From assembly GCA_963611165.1 (NCBI GenBank), contig CAVDQG010000013.1, forward strand, positions 1 through 44,856: a stretch of 44,856 bases of DNA. Reading direction: 5' to 3'. Positions 7,768-15,923 of the stretch are shown piece by piece. How positions within the stretch are numbered: position 1 is the first letter of the stretch; every line of letters starts with the position of its first letter. The position numbers and the translations under genes are program-made. The DNA is from SIG603 sp963611165. GTDB lineage: Bacteria; Bacillota; Clostridia; Oscillospirales; Acutalibacteraceae. Below the pieces are notes generated by a model. The model worked only from the letters and a program-made list of their open reading frames with translations. It searched no databases and was not told the DNA's origin.

Positions 7768-8538
7768 ATGCTGCTTGCAATCGATATCGGTAATACTAAC
7801 ATAGTTCTCGGAACGGTCAAGGAGAACGGCGAGGTTATCTCTATGTCACGACTTCGCACCGACCACACCCAGACCTCCGATGAATACGCAATTAAAATCA
7901 AATCTCTGCTTGAACTGAAAAAAATTAAAGCCGAGGACATTTCGGACTGCATTATCTCGTCCGTTGTTCCTCCTGTTACGGGCCACGTAAAAAGAGCGAT
8001 TAAGCTTTTCATCGGAAAGCCGCCGCTTGTAGTCGGCCCCGGTATAAAAACAGGACTTAATATTCTCATCGATAACCCGGCACAGCTTGGCTCCGACCTC
8101 GTAGTCGATGCCGTTGCGGTTACAGAGCAATACGATCTGCCTGCCGTAGTTATCGACATGGGCACAGCAACCACGTTAAGCGTTGTCGACAAAGGCGGAA
8201 AATACCTTGGCGGTATGATTATGCCCGGCCCGAATTCTTCGCTTGAGGCGCTCGCACTTCATGCCGCTCAGTTACCCAGCATCAGCATTGAGGAGCCTGC
8301 TTCTCTCATCGGTAAAAATACAGTTGACTGCATGCGCTCGGGCGTCGCAATCGGACATGCCGCCGCAATTGACGGAATGATTAGCCGTGTCGAAAAGGAG
8401 CTTGGCAAGAGCGTAAATGTTGTCGCTACGGGCGGACTTTCGTCTGTCATTCTCCCCTACTGCGACCGTGAGATTATCTATGACGATAATCTTCTTCTCA
8501 AGGGACTTTATTTCATCTACAAAAAGAACAAGAAATGA
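7768..8538 (+). CDS. coaX: Type III pantothenate kinase
   Basis: A 256-residue ASKHA-fold kinase catalysing the first step of coenzyme A synthesis (pantothenate to 4'-phosphopantothenate). It is usually insensitive to CoA feedback and needs a monovalent cation. Visible motifs are the phosphate-1 loop DIGNTN at the N-terminus, GPGIKTGL, the LGSDLVVDAVA substrate block, and DMGTATTLSVV. The start at 7768 (MLLAIDIG) is preferred because the AAAGGA site lies 8 bases before it; an ATG at 7759 would abut that site. The gene ends at a strong terminator (8542-8574). Confidence 0.95.
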   Translation: MLLAIDIGNTNIVLGTVKENGEVISMSRLRTDHTQTSDEYAIKIKSLLELKKIKAEDISDCIISSVVPPVTGHVKRAIKLFIGKPPLVVGPGIKTGLNILIDNPAQLGSDLVVDAVAVTEQYDLPAVVIDMGTATTLSVVDKGGKYLGGMIMPGPNSSLEALALHAAQLPSISIEEPASLIGKNTVDCMRSGVAIGHAAAIDGMISRVEKELGKSVNVVATGGLSSVILPYCDREIIYDDNLLLKGLYFIYKKNKK

Positions 8539-8541
8539 GAA

Positions 8542-8574
8542 AGACTGCAGTCAAATCGGCTGCAGTCTCTTTTT
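8542..8574 (+). terminator. Intrinsic terminator after coaX
   Basis: Arms AGACTGCAG (8542-8550) and CTGCAGTCT (8560-8568), then CTTTTT. Confidence 0.88.
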
Positions 8575-8599
8575 GTGTCTTTAACTTTTTATTAAAGCC

Positions 8600-9121
8600 T
8601 TATTCTCCGATAATTTCAATCTGACAGGATTTCATGGCTTCAAGTGCGGTTTGGTGGCTTTTTGGCGTTACACCTGCACAGCAAGCGGCGGCAACCGCAA
8701 TTTTGGCATTCGGCAAAAATCCTTTTACAAGCAATGCATTCGAGATAACGCATATATCCGTGCAAAGTCCTATCAGCGTTATTTTCTCTATATGCTCTCT
8801 TTTCTCTTCCTCAGCCAAAAATTCACCCAGTTCCCTCGAAGCGAATGTCGGCTTGTCGATTACCTTTTCGCAGTACGGCAAAAGCTTATCGCAAATCTGC
8901 CAGCCGAATGTATCTTTAATGCAGTGTTTCACGGGAAGATTTCTTCCCTCTTCGGTTTCAAGATAATCCTCGCCGTGCGTGTCTCTTGTGAAAATAATTT
9001 TACCGCCAAAGCCTTTCACCTTTTCGAGAACTTTTGGCACAATCTTCACCGCCTCGGCAGTGCCCAGTGCTCCGTCAATAAAATCGTTTTGCATATCGAT
9101 TACAAGTAAATATTCTGACAT
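8600..9121 (-). CDS. Isochorismatase-family cysteine hydrolase (nicotinamidase-like)
   Basis: A 173-residue cytoplasmic enzyme of the isochorismatase-like fold. The catalytic aspartate lies in LLVIDMQNDFI. The lysine/tryptophan region is seen in KDTFGWQI. The nucleophilic cysteine sits in TLIGLCTDICVISNALL. It resembles small nicotinamidases that recycle nicotinamide to nicotinate. The zinc-binding DxHxxxH signature of classical PncA is not clearly present (DTHGEDY instead), so the exact amide substrate stays open. The GAGGAG site supports the start. It stands alone, divergent from the 9287 esterase. Confidence 0.82.
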   Translation of the reverse strand: MSEYLLVIDMQNDFIDGALGTAEAVKIVPKVLEKVKGFGGKIIFTRDTHGEDYLETEEGRNLPVKHCIKDTFGWQICDKLLPYCEKVIDKPTFASRELGEFLAEEEKREHIEKITLIGLCTDICVISNALLVKGFLPNAKIAVAAACCAGVTPKSHQTALEAMKSCQIEIIGE

Positions 9122-9216
9122 AAGCTTCTCCTCTTTTGTTTTTATTCAAATATCATTCGGATGTGATAAATCGCCTCTATTATCTATTGTAAAGCCAATC
9201 AGAGTAAATCTCAAGC

Positions 9217-9245
9217 TTGATTATTTGGCTTAAGAATAGTATAAT
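9217..9245 (+). promoter_or_regulatory. Sigma-A promoter of the esterase/ATP-grasp unit
   Basis: TTGATT (9217-9222), 17-base spacer, TATAAT (9240-9245), 41 bases before the first esterase start. Confidence 0.7.
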
Positions 9246-9286
9246 TATAAAATATCTTAGCAAAGTAAAGTGATAAAGGAATTTTT

Positions 9287-10051
9287 ATGGTAGAAATTTG
9301 GACCGAAAACTATCCCGCAGTTACAGGCGAGGAAGAAAGAAAGGTTTATATTTATCTTCCGACAGACTACGAAACCCAGAGATACAAGAGCTATCCCGTG
9401 CTTTATATGTTTGACGGACAGAATGTTTTTTTTGACGAAGAATCATCGTACGGCAGAAGCTGGCGCATGGGTGATTTTCTCGATTTCACGGACACTCCGC
9501 TCATTGTGGTTGCAATAGAGTGCAGTCGTTCGAGCGACAACGAGAGATTATCCGAATACACTCCGTTCACATTTGAAGACCCCGAATACGGCCACAGAGA
9601 CGCAAGGGGCGACATCACGATGAACTGGATAATAGACGAGCTTATGCCCAAAATCAATGCGAACTTCCGCACATTTCCCAACAGAGAGAACACATTCATC
9701 ATGGGTTCGAGCATGGGCGGACTTATGAGCCTTTATGCGGTGCTTGAACATAACGAAATTTTCGGCGCCTGTGCGGCACTCTCTCCGTCTGTCGAGCTTG
9801 TCGAGAAGCAGATAAACGAGTATGTAAATAAATGCAAAATTAAAAACGACACCGTAATTTACATGGACTACGGCACCGAAGAGGCTAAGGATTACCCAGG
9901 TGTTCTCAAAAGCTTCTCAAAGCTTGCCGCAAAGCTCACCGCAAAAGATATTATGGTGACAATGAGAATTATCCCATATGCTCCTCACAGCGAGGAAAGC
10001 TGGGAAAAGCAGATACCGTTTGCAATCAGCACACTTTTATACGAGCCGTAA
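9287..10051 (+). CDS. Esterase-family alpha/beta hydrolase (IroE/enterochelin-esterase-like)
   Basis: A 254-residue cytoplasmic serine esterase of the Esterase_D/putative-esterase family. It shows the early YPVLYMFDGQNVFFDE block, the nucleophile elbow GSSMGGLMS (about residues 143-151), and a C-terminal PHSEESWEKQ histidine. It has no signal peptide. It is first of three plus-strand genes, with a gap of 38 bases to a second esterase and then an ATP-grasp ligase gene, under the promoter at 9217-9245. The family includes enterobactin esterases and feruloyl- or acyl-releasing enzymes; no siderophore genes are nearby, so the substrate is unknown. Confidence 0.83.
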   Translation: MVEIWTENYPAVTGEEERKVYIYLPTDYETQRYKSYPVLYMFDGQNVFFDEESSYGRSWRMGDFLDFTDTPLIVVAIECSRSSDNERLSEYTPFTFEDPEYGHRDARGDITMNWIIDELMPKINANFRTFPNRENTFIMGSSMGGLMSLYAVLEHNEIFGACAALSPSVELVEKQINEYVNKCKIKNDTVIYMDYGTEEAKDYPGVLKSFSKLAAKLTAKDIMVTMRIIPYAPHSEESWEKQIPFAISTLLYEP

Positions 10052-10089
10052 AGAAATCTATTCAATTTGAAATATATAAGAGGTATTCA

Positions 10090-10842
10090 ATGGAAACAGC
10101 TTACTACAAGAACTACAGTCCCGCACTTAATCGTGACATGGAAATAAAGGTTTACGGTCATGCGGGAAGACCTGTCCTTTTCATTCCATGTCAGGACGGA
10201 AGATTTTTCGACTTTGAGAACTTCAAAATGACCGATACTCTCTCCCCTTGGATCGAGAGCGGCGAGATTTTTGTCGTTTCAGTCGACACAATCGACCGTG
10301 AGACATGGTCGGACAAGAACGGCGACCCCTACTGGCGTGCAAGACGCTACGAAGAATGGATTAATTACCTTTGCTATGAGGTTGTTCCGTTCGCACAGCA
10401 AAGAGCCATGGAAAGAAACGGCTGGGATAAAGCACCGGGCGTTATTCCTTTCGGATGCTCACTTGGTGCAACTCATGCGGTTAACCTTTATCTTCGCCGC
10501 CCCGACATCTTTGACGGATGCCTTGCTCTGAGCGGTATTTACACTGCAGACTACGGCTTTGACGGTTACATGGACGAGGTTGTCTATCAGAATTCACCCG
10601 TTGACTATATGCGCGGTATGAATCCCGATCACCCATACATCAATCTTTACAACTCAAAGAAAGCAGTCATCTGCTGCGGTCAGGGTCCTTGGGAACAGCC
10701 CGACACAACTAAAGAGCTTAAATATCAGTTCGAGAGACTCGGAATCAACATCTGGGTTGACCTCTGGGGCTTTGATGTACAGCACGATTGGTGCTGGTGG
10801 TACAAGCAGACGGAATACTTCATGCCGTATCTGCTCGGTTAA
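10090..10842 (+). CDS. Second esterase-family protein, divergent from its neighbour
   Basis: A 250-residue alpha/beta hydrolase. The nucleophile serine lies in PFGCSLGATHA, the catalytic histidine probably in FDVQHDWCWW, and the aspartate in the preceding strand. The protein is rich in tryptophan and tyrosine, including EEWINYLCYEVVPFAQ. It is clearly a different subfamily from the preceding esterase, so the pair is not a recent duplication. An AGAGG site precedes the ATG. It sits between the first esterase and the ATP-grasp gene at 38- and 40-base spacings, implying one transcript. Esterases of this type are commonly annotated only as putative esterase. Substrate unknown. Confidence 0.8.
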   Translation: METAYYKNYSPALNRDMEIKVYGHAGRPVLFIPCQDGRFFDFENFKMTDTLSPWIESGEIFVVSVDTIDRETWSDKNGDPYWRARRYEEWINYLCYEVVPFAQQRAMERNGWDKAPGVIPFGCSLGATHAVNLYLRRPDIFDGCLALSGIYTADYGFDGYMDEVVYQNSPVDYMRGMNPDHPYINLYNSKKAVICCGQGPWEQPDTTKELKYQFERLGINIWVDLWGFDVQHDWCWWYKQTEYFMPYLLG

Positions 10843-10882
10843 ACGACACTTAAGCGCAAGCTTTAGGAAGGAAAGAATATAT

Positions 10883-12286
10883 ATGAAAAATTTCGTTTTT
10901 ATCTCGCCGAATTTCCCCACCAACTACTGGCAGTTTTGCAAGGAGCTGAAGAACAACGGACTTAATGTTCTCGGTATCGGCGACTGCCCGTATGACAACC
11001 TCATGCCTGAGCTCAAAGACAGTCTCAACGAGTACTACAAGGTAAGCTCGCTCGAGAACTACGATGAGGTTTACCGTGCCGTAGCTTTCTTCGCATTCAA
11101 GTACGGCAAAATCGACTGGCTCGAATCAAACAACGAGTACTGGCTCGAGAGAGACGCGTCTCTGCGTGAGGACTTCCACATCACAAGCGGCTTCCAGCCA
11201 TCCGATATGGACAGAATCAAGTACAAGTCCAAGATGAAGGCTTATTACGAGCAGGCAGGAATCGTCACTGCAAGATATCACCTTGTAAGCGACATCGAGG
11301 GATGCCGTGAATTCATCGCTAAAGTCGGCTACCCCGTAATCGTAAAGCCCGATAACGGCGTCGGTGCGGCTAACACATTCAAACTCAAAAACGATGAGGA
11401 GCTTGTTTCTTTCATAGCTGAGAGAAATGAGAAATGGGCAGATATTCCTTACATCATGGAGGAATTTGTCGAAGCTGAGGTCAATTCCTACGATGCAATC
11501 ATCGATTCTAACGGTAATCCGATTTTCGAGACAGGCAACGTCACTCCGAATTCTATCATGGATATCGTCAACACCAACGACAACTCTCTTTACTATATCG
11601 TAAAGGATTTGCCTGAGGACACAAGAGCCGCCGGCAGAGCTACCGTTAAGGCATTCGGCGTAAAGTCCCGTTTCGTTCATTTTGAGTTCTTCCGTCTCAC
11701 AAAGACACAGGAAGGTCTCGGAGAAAAGGGCAAGGTCATCGCTCTCGAGGTCAACATGAGACCGTGCGGCGGTTTCTCCCCCGATATGATGAACTTTGCA
11801 AACTCAACTAATGTTTACAAAATCTGGGCAGATATGATTGCTTTCGATAAGTCTGATTATCCGCACGGCGAGCACGCATTCTGCGGTTTCTGCGGTCTTC
11901 GTGATTCAAAGAGCCATGCTCTCACTCATGACGAGATTATGGCAAAGTACGGCAGCAGCATGAAAATGGTCGAGAGAATCCCCGAGGCACTTTCAGGCGC
12001 AATGGGCAACATGATGTATGTTGCAAACTTCCCGACAGAGGAAGAGCTCTGGTCATTCTATAAAACTCTCACAGCGTCTTCAAAGGAGGAGCTTGAGAAG
12101 CTAAGCGACGAAAAGGCTGAAGCGGATGTCAAAGAAGAGAAAACAGTTGAAACTGAAGTCCCCGTAACCGCCGAAGAGCCAAAAGCCGAAGCTCCAAAGG
12201 CTGCAACAGCCGCAAAGACAACTAAGGCAACTAAGGCTAAGACAACAAGAAAAACAACCAAGAGAACTTCAAGAGCAAAGAAGTAA
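10883..12286 (+). CDS. ATP-grasp ligase with Ala/Lys/Thr-rich C-terminal tail
   Basis: A 467-residue protein. The N-terminal Rossmann-like part (FVFISPNFPTNYWQFC) is followed by an ATP-grasp domain. That domain shows the lysine of GYPVIVKPDNGVGAANTF, the IMEEFVEAEVNSYDA strand and the metal-binding ALEVNMRPCGGFSPDMM block. Enzymes of this fold join a carboxylate to an amine or thiol using ATP. The last 60 or so residues are a low-complexity tail of Ala, Glu, Lys and Thr ending in a basic histone-H1-like stretch, unusual for this family. The start at 10883 follows AGGAAGGAAAG; longer upstream frames overlap the esterase. It is third in the esterase unit and ends at a terminator. The ligated substrates cannot be deduced. 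Confidence 0.82.
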   Translation: MKNFVFISPNFPTNYWQFCKELKNNGLNVLGIGDCPYDNLMPELKDSLNEYYKVSSLENYDEVYRAVAFFAFKYGKIDWLESNNEYWLERDASLREDFHITSGFQPSDMDRIKYKSKMKAYYEQAGIVTARYHLVSDIEGCREFIAKVGYPVIVKPDNGVGAANTFKLKNDEELVSFIAERNEKWADIPYIMEEFVEAEVNSYDAIIDSNGNPIFETGNVTPNSIMDIVNTNDNSLYYIVKDLPEDTRAAGRATVKAFGVKSRFVHFEFFRLTKTQEGLGEKGKVIALEVNMRPCGGFSPDMMNFANSTNVYKIWADMIAFDKSDYPHGEHAFCGFCGLRDSKSHALTHDEIMAKYGSSMKMVERIPEALSGAMGNMMYVANFPTEEELWSFYKTLTASSKEELEKLSDEKAEADVKEEKTVETEVPVTAEEPKAEAPKAATAAKTTKATKAKTTRKTTKRTSRAKK

Positions 12287-12292
12287 AAAATT

Positions 12293-12327
12293 AAGCTACC
12301 GCTTTGGCGGTAGCTTTCTTGCTTCTT
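12293..12327 (+). terminator. Intrinsic terminator after ATP-grasp gene
   Basis: Arms AAGCTACCGC (12293-12302) and GCGGTAGCTT (12307-12316) with a four-base loop and a T-rich tail. Confidence 0.85.
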
Positions 12328-12337
12328 TTGGTTTTTA

Positions 12338-12799
12338 TCAAAGTATCATTTCCATTATTGTTCTCTGCGGCTTCATTCCAAGGTTCTCGTAAAATTTCCT
12401 CGCAGTGTCGTTAAATTCCCAGCAGCACAAAATCACATTGTAACAGCCGTTATTTCTCGCAAAATCAGCAACATAATTAAAAAGCTCCGTGGCAATTCCC
12501 TCATGTCTGCTTTCATGCGAAACACAGAGATTTTTGATATAAATTCTCTCCTCGCCTCTTGAGCGCTCATCCTTAAGAATAATCTGTATCTCGAAAATCA
12601 CGTAACCGACAACGATTTCGTTTTTCTCATACACATAAAATTCCTTATCGTCATTTTTAATCAGTGAAATTATCTCATCACAGCTCTTCTTTTCGGCAGG
12701 ATTGAATAAATCGGGTCTGCCCCCCGAATGGAGCTTGTCGTTCTCATACATTATGTCACGCAAAAGCTCAGCATCCTTAATTTCTGCATGTCTTATCAC
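12338..12799 (-). CDS. GNAT-family N-acetyltransferase
   Basis: A 153-residue single-domain acetyltransferase. It opens with IRHAEIKDAELL, typical of the GNAT N-terminus. It carries the acetyl-CoA binding region (CVSHESRHEGIATELFNYV, a variant of Q/RxxGxG/A) and ends with the NDTARKFYENLGM signature. I place the start at the GTG at 12799, which follows GAGGA at good spacing and yields the standard N-terminus; the ATG at 12844 would add 15 residues unlike the family and lacks a good site. It is monocistronic, and its end faces the ATP-grasp gene across the terminator at 12293. The acceptor substrate is unknown. Confidence 0.83.
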   Translation of the reverse strand: MIRHAEIKDAELLRDIMYENDKLHSGGRPDLFNPAEKKSCDEIISLIKNDDKEFYVYEKNEIVVGYVIFEIQIILKDERSRGEERIYIKNLCVSHESRHEGIATELFNYVADFARNNGCYNVILCCWEFNDTARKFYENLGMKPQRTIMEMIL

Positions 12800-12938
12800 G
12801 TCAAAATCCTCACACCAAATACAAAATCCAAAGTGAATAAACACCTATGCACTAAGTATTGTATACTGTATGCGGGCAAAATGCAAATATGAATGTGTAG
12901 AAATTGTGTGAAAACATAATAATTTTTGTAAAAAATGA

Positions 12939-12966
12939 TTGAAAATTTTTAAAAATCGACTATAAT
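12939..12966 (+). promoter_or_regulatory. Sigma-A promoter of the sugar ABC transporter
   Basis: TTGAAA (12939-12944), 16-base spacer, TATAAT (12961-12966). Just downstream, in the leader, a seven-pair GC-rich hairpin (GCCCCAC/GTGGGGC, 12987-13005) lies shortly before the GGAGG site. It lacks a T run, so it may stabilise the 5' end of the mRNA rather than terminate it. Confidence 0.72.
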
Positions 12967-13031
12967 ATAGGTGTTATAAAAAATAAGCCCCACTTTTTGT
13001 GGGGCAAAATTTCACATTGGAGGATTTTACA

Positions 13032-14177
13032 ATGAAAAAGCTAATTGCTATGCTTCTCGTATTAGCTATGGCTGCTTCTCTCGTAGCTTGCTCTTCTTCA
13101 AGCGACAGCTCTTCTGCCGCTAGTGACGAAAGCTCTGCTGCTACAGAGGAGTCCGCAACCGCAACAGAGGAGTCCGCAGACTCCACAGCATCCGCTGACG
13201 CTACTCACATCTACGTTCTCACAGCAAGCGAAGACCACGGCTGGACAGGTTCCGTTGCTACATTCGCAAAGGAAAAGGCTGAGGAAGTAAATGCTGAGGG
13301 CAAGTACACAGCTGAGGTTATCACATCTGCTGACGCTGCCGAGCAGATCAAGAACATCGAGGACATCCTCGCTAAGAACGAAAAGAACATCGCTTTCGCT
13401 ATTCAGCCGATTGACGATACAGTTCAGTCCGCTATCCAGCAGATCGTTGACGCAGGTATCCCCTACACAGCATTCGACAGAATCATCGACGCTGTTTCCG
13501 ATTCAGCTGTTGCTAACGTTAAGGGCGACAACTCCGGTATCGGTACTGCTGCCGCTGCTTACTTCGTAAGCCTCGGTATGAAGCCGGGCGACAAGGTTCT
13601 CGTTCTCGAGGGCGACACTTCTTCCGTTACTACACTTCGTGACCAGGGCTTCGTAGATTACCTCCTCGGCAATGCTGAGTTCGAGGGCGCTACAATCGCT
13701 GACGCTGACAAGTGGACTCAGGAAGACATCGACTCCGCTGTTGAGTACTCCGGTGCTATGAACTGGAGCCGTTCCGCTACTAAGGACTATTTCGAGACAT
13801 TCCTCGGCGATTCTTCCAACGCTGACGTAAAGTGGATCTATGCACAGGACGACGAGCTCTCCATGGGCGTATTTGAGGCTCTTGCAGGCGGCGGAATCGA
13901 CGACACAACTAAGGATGCATTCCTTGCTAACGCTCCTGCTATCACAGGCTGCGGCGGTCTCGGCGAGATGTATGATGTTATCCGTGGCGACGAGTATGCT
14001 GATCTCACAGCTTCATTCTCAGGCGTTTGCTCCGTTACATACAGCCCGTCCATGATTCAGACAACTGTTCAGGATCTTATCGACTACTTAGACGGCAAGG
14101 AAGTTGCTCAGGATCACGTTATCGCTTGCGAGAATGTTGTTGCTGACAACGTTGACAACTACAAGTCATTCAACTAA
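13032..14177 (+). CDS. Sugar ABC transporter substrate-binding lipoprotein (CUT2 family)
   Basis: A 381-residue periplasmic-binding-protein-1-type lipoprotein. The signal peptide ends in the lipobox LVAC, so it is anchored outside the membrane by lipid on that cysteine. A Ser/Ala/Glu/Thr-rich linker follows to about residue 60. The ligand-binding fold then shows HIYVLTASEDHGWTGS, IQPIDDTVQSAIQQ and IYAQDDELSMG. The start at 13032 follows TTGGAGG. Codon choice is strikingly uniform (GCT, GTT, AAC, TTC), pointing to very high expression, as usual for binding proteins. A terminator separates it from the ATPase gene. It resembles galactose/methyl-galactoside binding proteins, but the sugar cannot be settled by eye. 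Confidence 0.88.
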   Translation: MKKLIAMLLVLAMAASLVACSSSSDSSSAASDESSAATEESATATEESADSTASADATHIYVLTASEDHGWTGSVATFAKEKAEEVNAEGKYTAEVITSADAAEQIKNIEDILAKNEKNIAFAIQPIDDTVQSAIQQIVDAGIPYTAFDRIIDAVSDSAVANVKGDNSGIGTAAAAYFVSLGMKPGDKVLVLEGDTSSVTTLRDQGFVDYLLGNAEFEGATIADADKWTQEDIDSAVEYSGAMNWSRSATKDYFETFLGDSSNADVKWIYAQDDELSMGVFEALAGGGIDDTTKDAFLANAPAITGCGGLGEMYDVIRGDEYADLTASFSGVCSVTYSPSMIQTTVQDLIDYLDGKEVAQDHVIACENVVADNVDNYKSFN

Positions 14178-14224
14178 TCGCTTGTTGCTTGTCTGATATT
14201 CAATAAATTTTGATTTAACAGAAT

Positions 14225-14253
14225 GGGAGACTTGATATAAGTCTCCCGTTTTT
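14225..14253 (+). terminator. Terminator between binding-protein and ATPase genes
   Basis: Arms GGGAGACT (14225-14232) and AGTCTCCC (14240-14247), then GTTTTT. It probably lets most transcripts stop after the binding-protein gene, giving its excess over the membrane components. Confidence 0.85.
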
Positions 14254-14373
14254 GTATAATTATATTAAGTATGTATCCATTCTTACTTTTACATACAAAC
14301 ATCGGTCAAACTCATCTTACTTACAACCCAAGCTGAGTTTTCTCCGACAAAATTTATTTAGGTGTGTTTATTT

Positions 14374-14388
14374 TTAGCGATATGCTAA
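14374..14388. promoter_or_regulatory. Palindrome TTAGC-N5-GCTAA before the ATPase gene
   Basis: A perfect five-base inverted repeat with a five-base centre lies 36 bases before the ATPase start, next to a TATATT element. It could be an operator of an internal promoter. No convincing -35 box is seen. Confidence 0.3.
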
Positions 14389-14424
14389 CTCTATATTACA
14401 TCAAATACACAGTAGAGGCAGAAT

Positions 14425-15921
14425 ATGAGTTTACTATCCATGAAAGGTATTTGCAAGTCGTTCAGCGGCGTTCAGGTTCTGAACAACGTTTCGCTTGACG
14501 TAGAAAAGGGCGAGGTTCACGCTCTTCTCGGCGAAAACGGTGCGGGTAAATCTACGCTCATGAACGTCCTGACAGGTGTTTATCCGAAGGACAGCGGAAC
14601 GGTCACCTTTGACGGCAAAACCTATGATTCCATGACTATCAGGCAATCCGAAGACATCGGCATAGCCTTTGTTCATCAGGAACTTAATCTGTTCAATGAC
14701 CTCAAGGTCTACGAAAACATTTTCTTGACAAAAGAATACACAACAAAGCTTGGCACGGTCAAGAAAAAGCAAATGAAAGAAGAAGCCAAAAATCTTTTTA
14801 ATGAGCTTGGCGTTGACATCGACCCGGACGAGCTTGTCGCGAACCTCAAGACAAGTGAGAAACAGCTCCTCGAGATAAGCAAGGCTCTTTTCTTCAAGGC
14901 AAAGCTTCTCATTCTCGATGAGCCGACAACCTCGCTCAACAACTCCGAAATCGAGCACCTTTTCGGAATACTCAGACGCTTAAAAGCCGAGGGCACAAGC
15001 TTCATCTTCATCTCGCACAAGATGCCTGAAATTTTTACCCTTGCCGACTCATACACCGTTTTCAGAAACGGACAGTACATCAGCAGCGGCAAGATTGCCG
15101 ACACCACGCCGGAAAAAGTAACCGAAATGATGGTCGGTCACGCTTCGGGTAACGGCGAGCTTTACAAGCCGAGAAAGTACGGAGAAACCGTCCTTAAACT
15201 TGAGAACCTAAGCGGCGAGGGATTCAAGAACGTTTCACTCGAAGTTAAAAAAGGACAGATTATCGGTCTCACGGGACTTCAGGGCTCAGGTTCGAGTGAG
15301 GTTCTTCAGGGCATTTTCGGAACGGGACATGTTCATTCCGGTACGGTTGAGGTGTTCGGACAGAAACTTCACCTAAACTCCATCCACAAGGCTATGAAGA
15401 GCAAAATTGCCATGCTCCCCGGAAACAGAAAGGAAAATTCTGTTGTTGCCGACATGAGTCTGCTCGAAAATATGTATCTTGCAGAACACACTCTTTCCGG
15501 CAATAAGCCGATTATCTCACAAAAGAATGAGAGAGCAAAGTTCGAGAATTTCAAAAAGAAGCTCAACATCAAGGCTCAGTCACCTGATGACGGTATTCTG
15601 TCGCTTTCAGGCGGAAACCAGCAGAAGGTTTTCATCGCACGCTGGCTTAATACCGATGCCGAAATTCTTCTCTTCGACAACCCCACTCAGGGAATCGACG
15701 TCGGCGCAAAAGAGGAGATTTACGCACTTATTCTGGGACTTGCCGAGATCGGAAAGACAATTCTTATCAACACGCTCGAAATTCCCGAAATTCAAAAAGT
15801 TGCGGACTTATGTGCCGTTTTCTATGAGGGAAGCATCGTAAAGCTTTTAACTCACGATAAAATTGAAGAAAAGACAGTTATGCTGTATTCTACCGGCTCT
15901 ACAGCTTCTGAGGAGGATTAA
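14425..15921 (+). CDS. mglA: Sugar ABC transporter ATP-binding protein, two tandem ATPase domains
   Basis: A 498-residue CUT2 ATPase (MglA/RbsA/XylG family) with two nucleotide-binding domains. The first has Walker A GENGAGKST (residues 36-44) and Walker B LLILDEPTT. The second has a degenerate Walker A (GLQGSGSSEV, lacking the lysine), LSGGNQQK and LLFDNPTQGIDVG. The asymmetric pair is normal for this family. The symbol is given by family resemblance; ribose or xylose versions look alike. It is followed after two bases by the permease gene. It energises uptake by the binding protein and permease encoded on either side. Confidence 0.9.
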   Translation: MSLLSMKGICKSFSGVQVLNNVSLDVEKGEVHALLGENGAGKSTLMNVLTGVYPKDSGTVTFDGKTYDSMTIRQSEDIGIAFVHQELNLFNDLKVYENIFLTKEYTTKLGTVKKKQMKEEAKNLFNELGVDIDPDELVANLKTSEKQLLEISKALFFKAKLLILDEPTTSLNNSEIEHLFGILRRLKAEGTSFIFISHKMPEIFTLADSYTVFRNGQYISSGKIADTTPEKVTEMMVGHASGNGELYKPRKYGETVLKLENLSGEGFKNVSLEVKKGQIIGLTGLQGSGSSEVLQGIFGTGHVHSGTVEVFGQKLHLNSIHKAMKSKIAMLPGNRKENSVVADMSLLENMYLAEHTLSGNKPIISQKNERAKFENFKKKLNIKAQSPDDGILSLSGGNQQKVFIARWLNTDAEILLFDNPTQGIDVGAKEEIYALILGLAEIGKTILINTLEIPEIQKVADLCAVFYEGSIVKLLTHDKIEEKTVMLYSTGSTASEED

Positions 15922-15923
15922 TC

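Noticed and set aside
11126..11680. 184-codon minus-strand frame inside the ATP-grasp gene
   Set aside because: Antisense shadow of a gene whose catalytic motifs are clear on the other strand.
12987..13005. GCCCCAC/GTGGGGC hairpin as a terminator
   Set aside because: No T run follows it and it lies between a good promoter and the start of the binding-protein gene.
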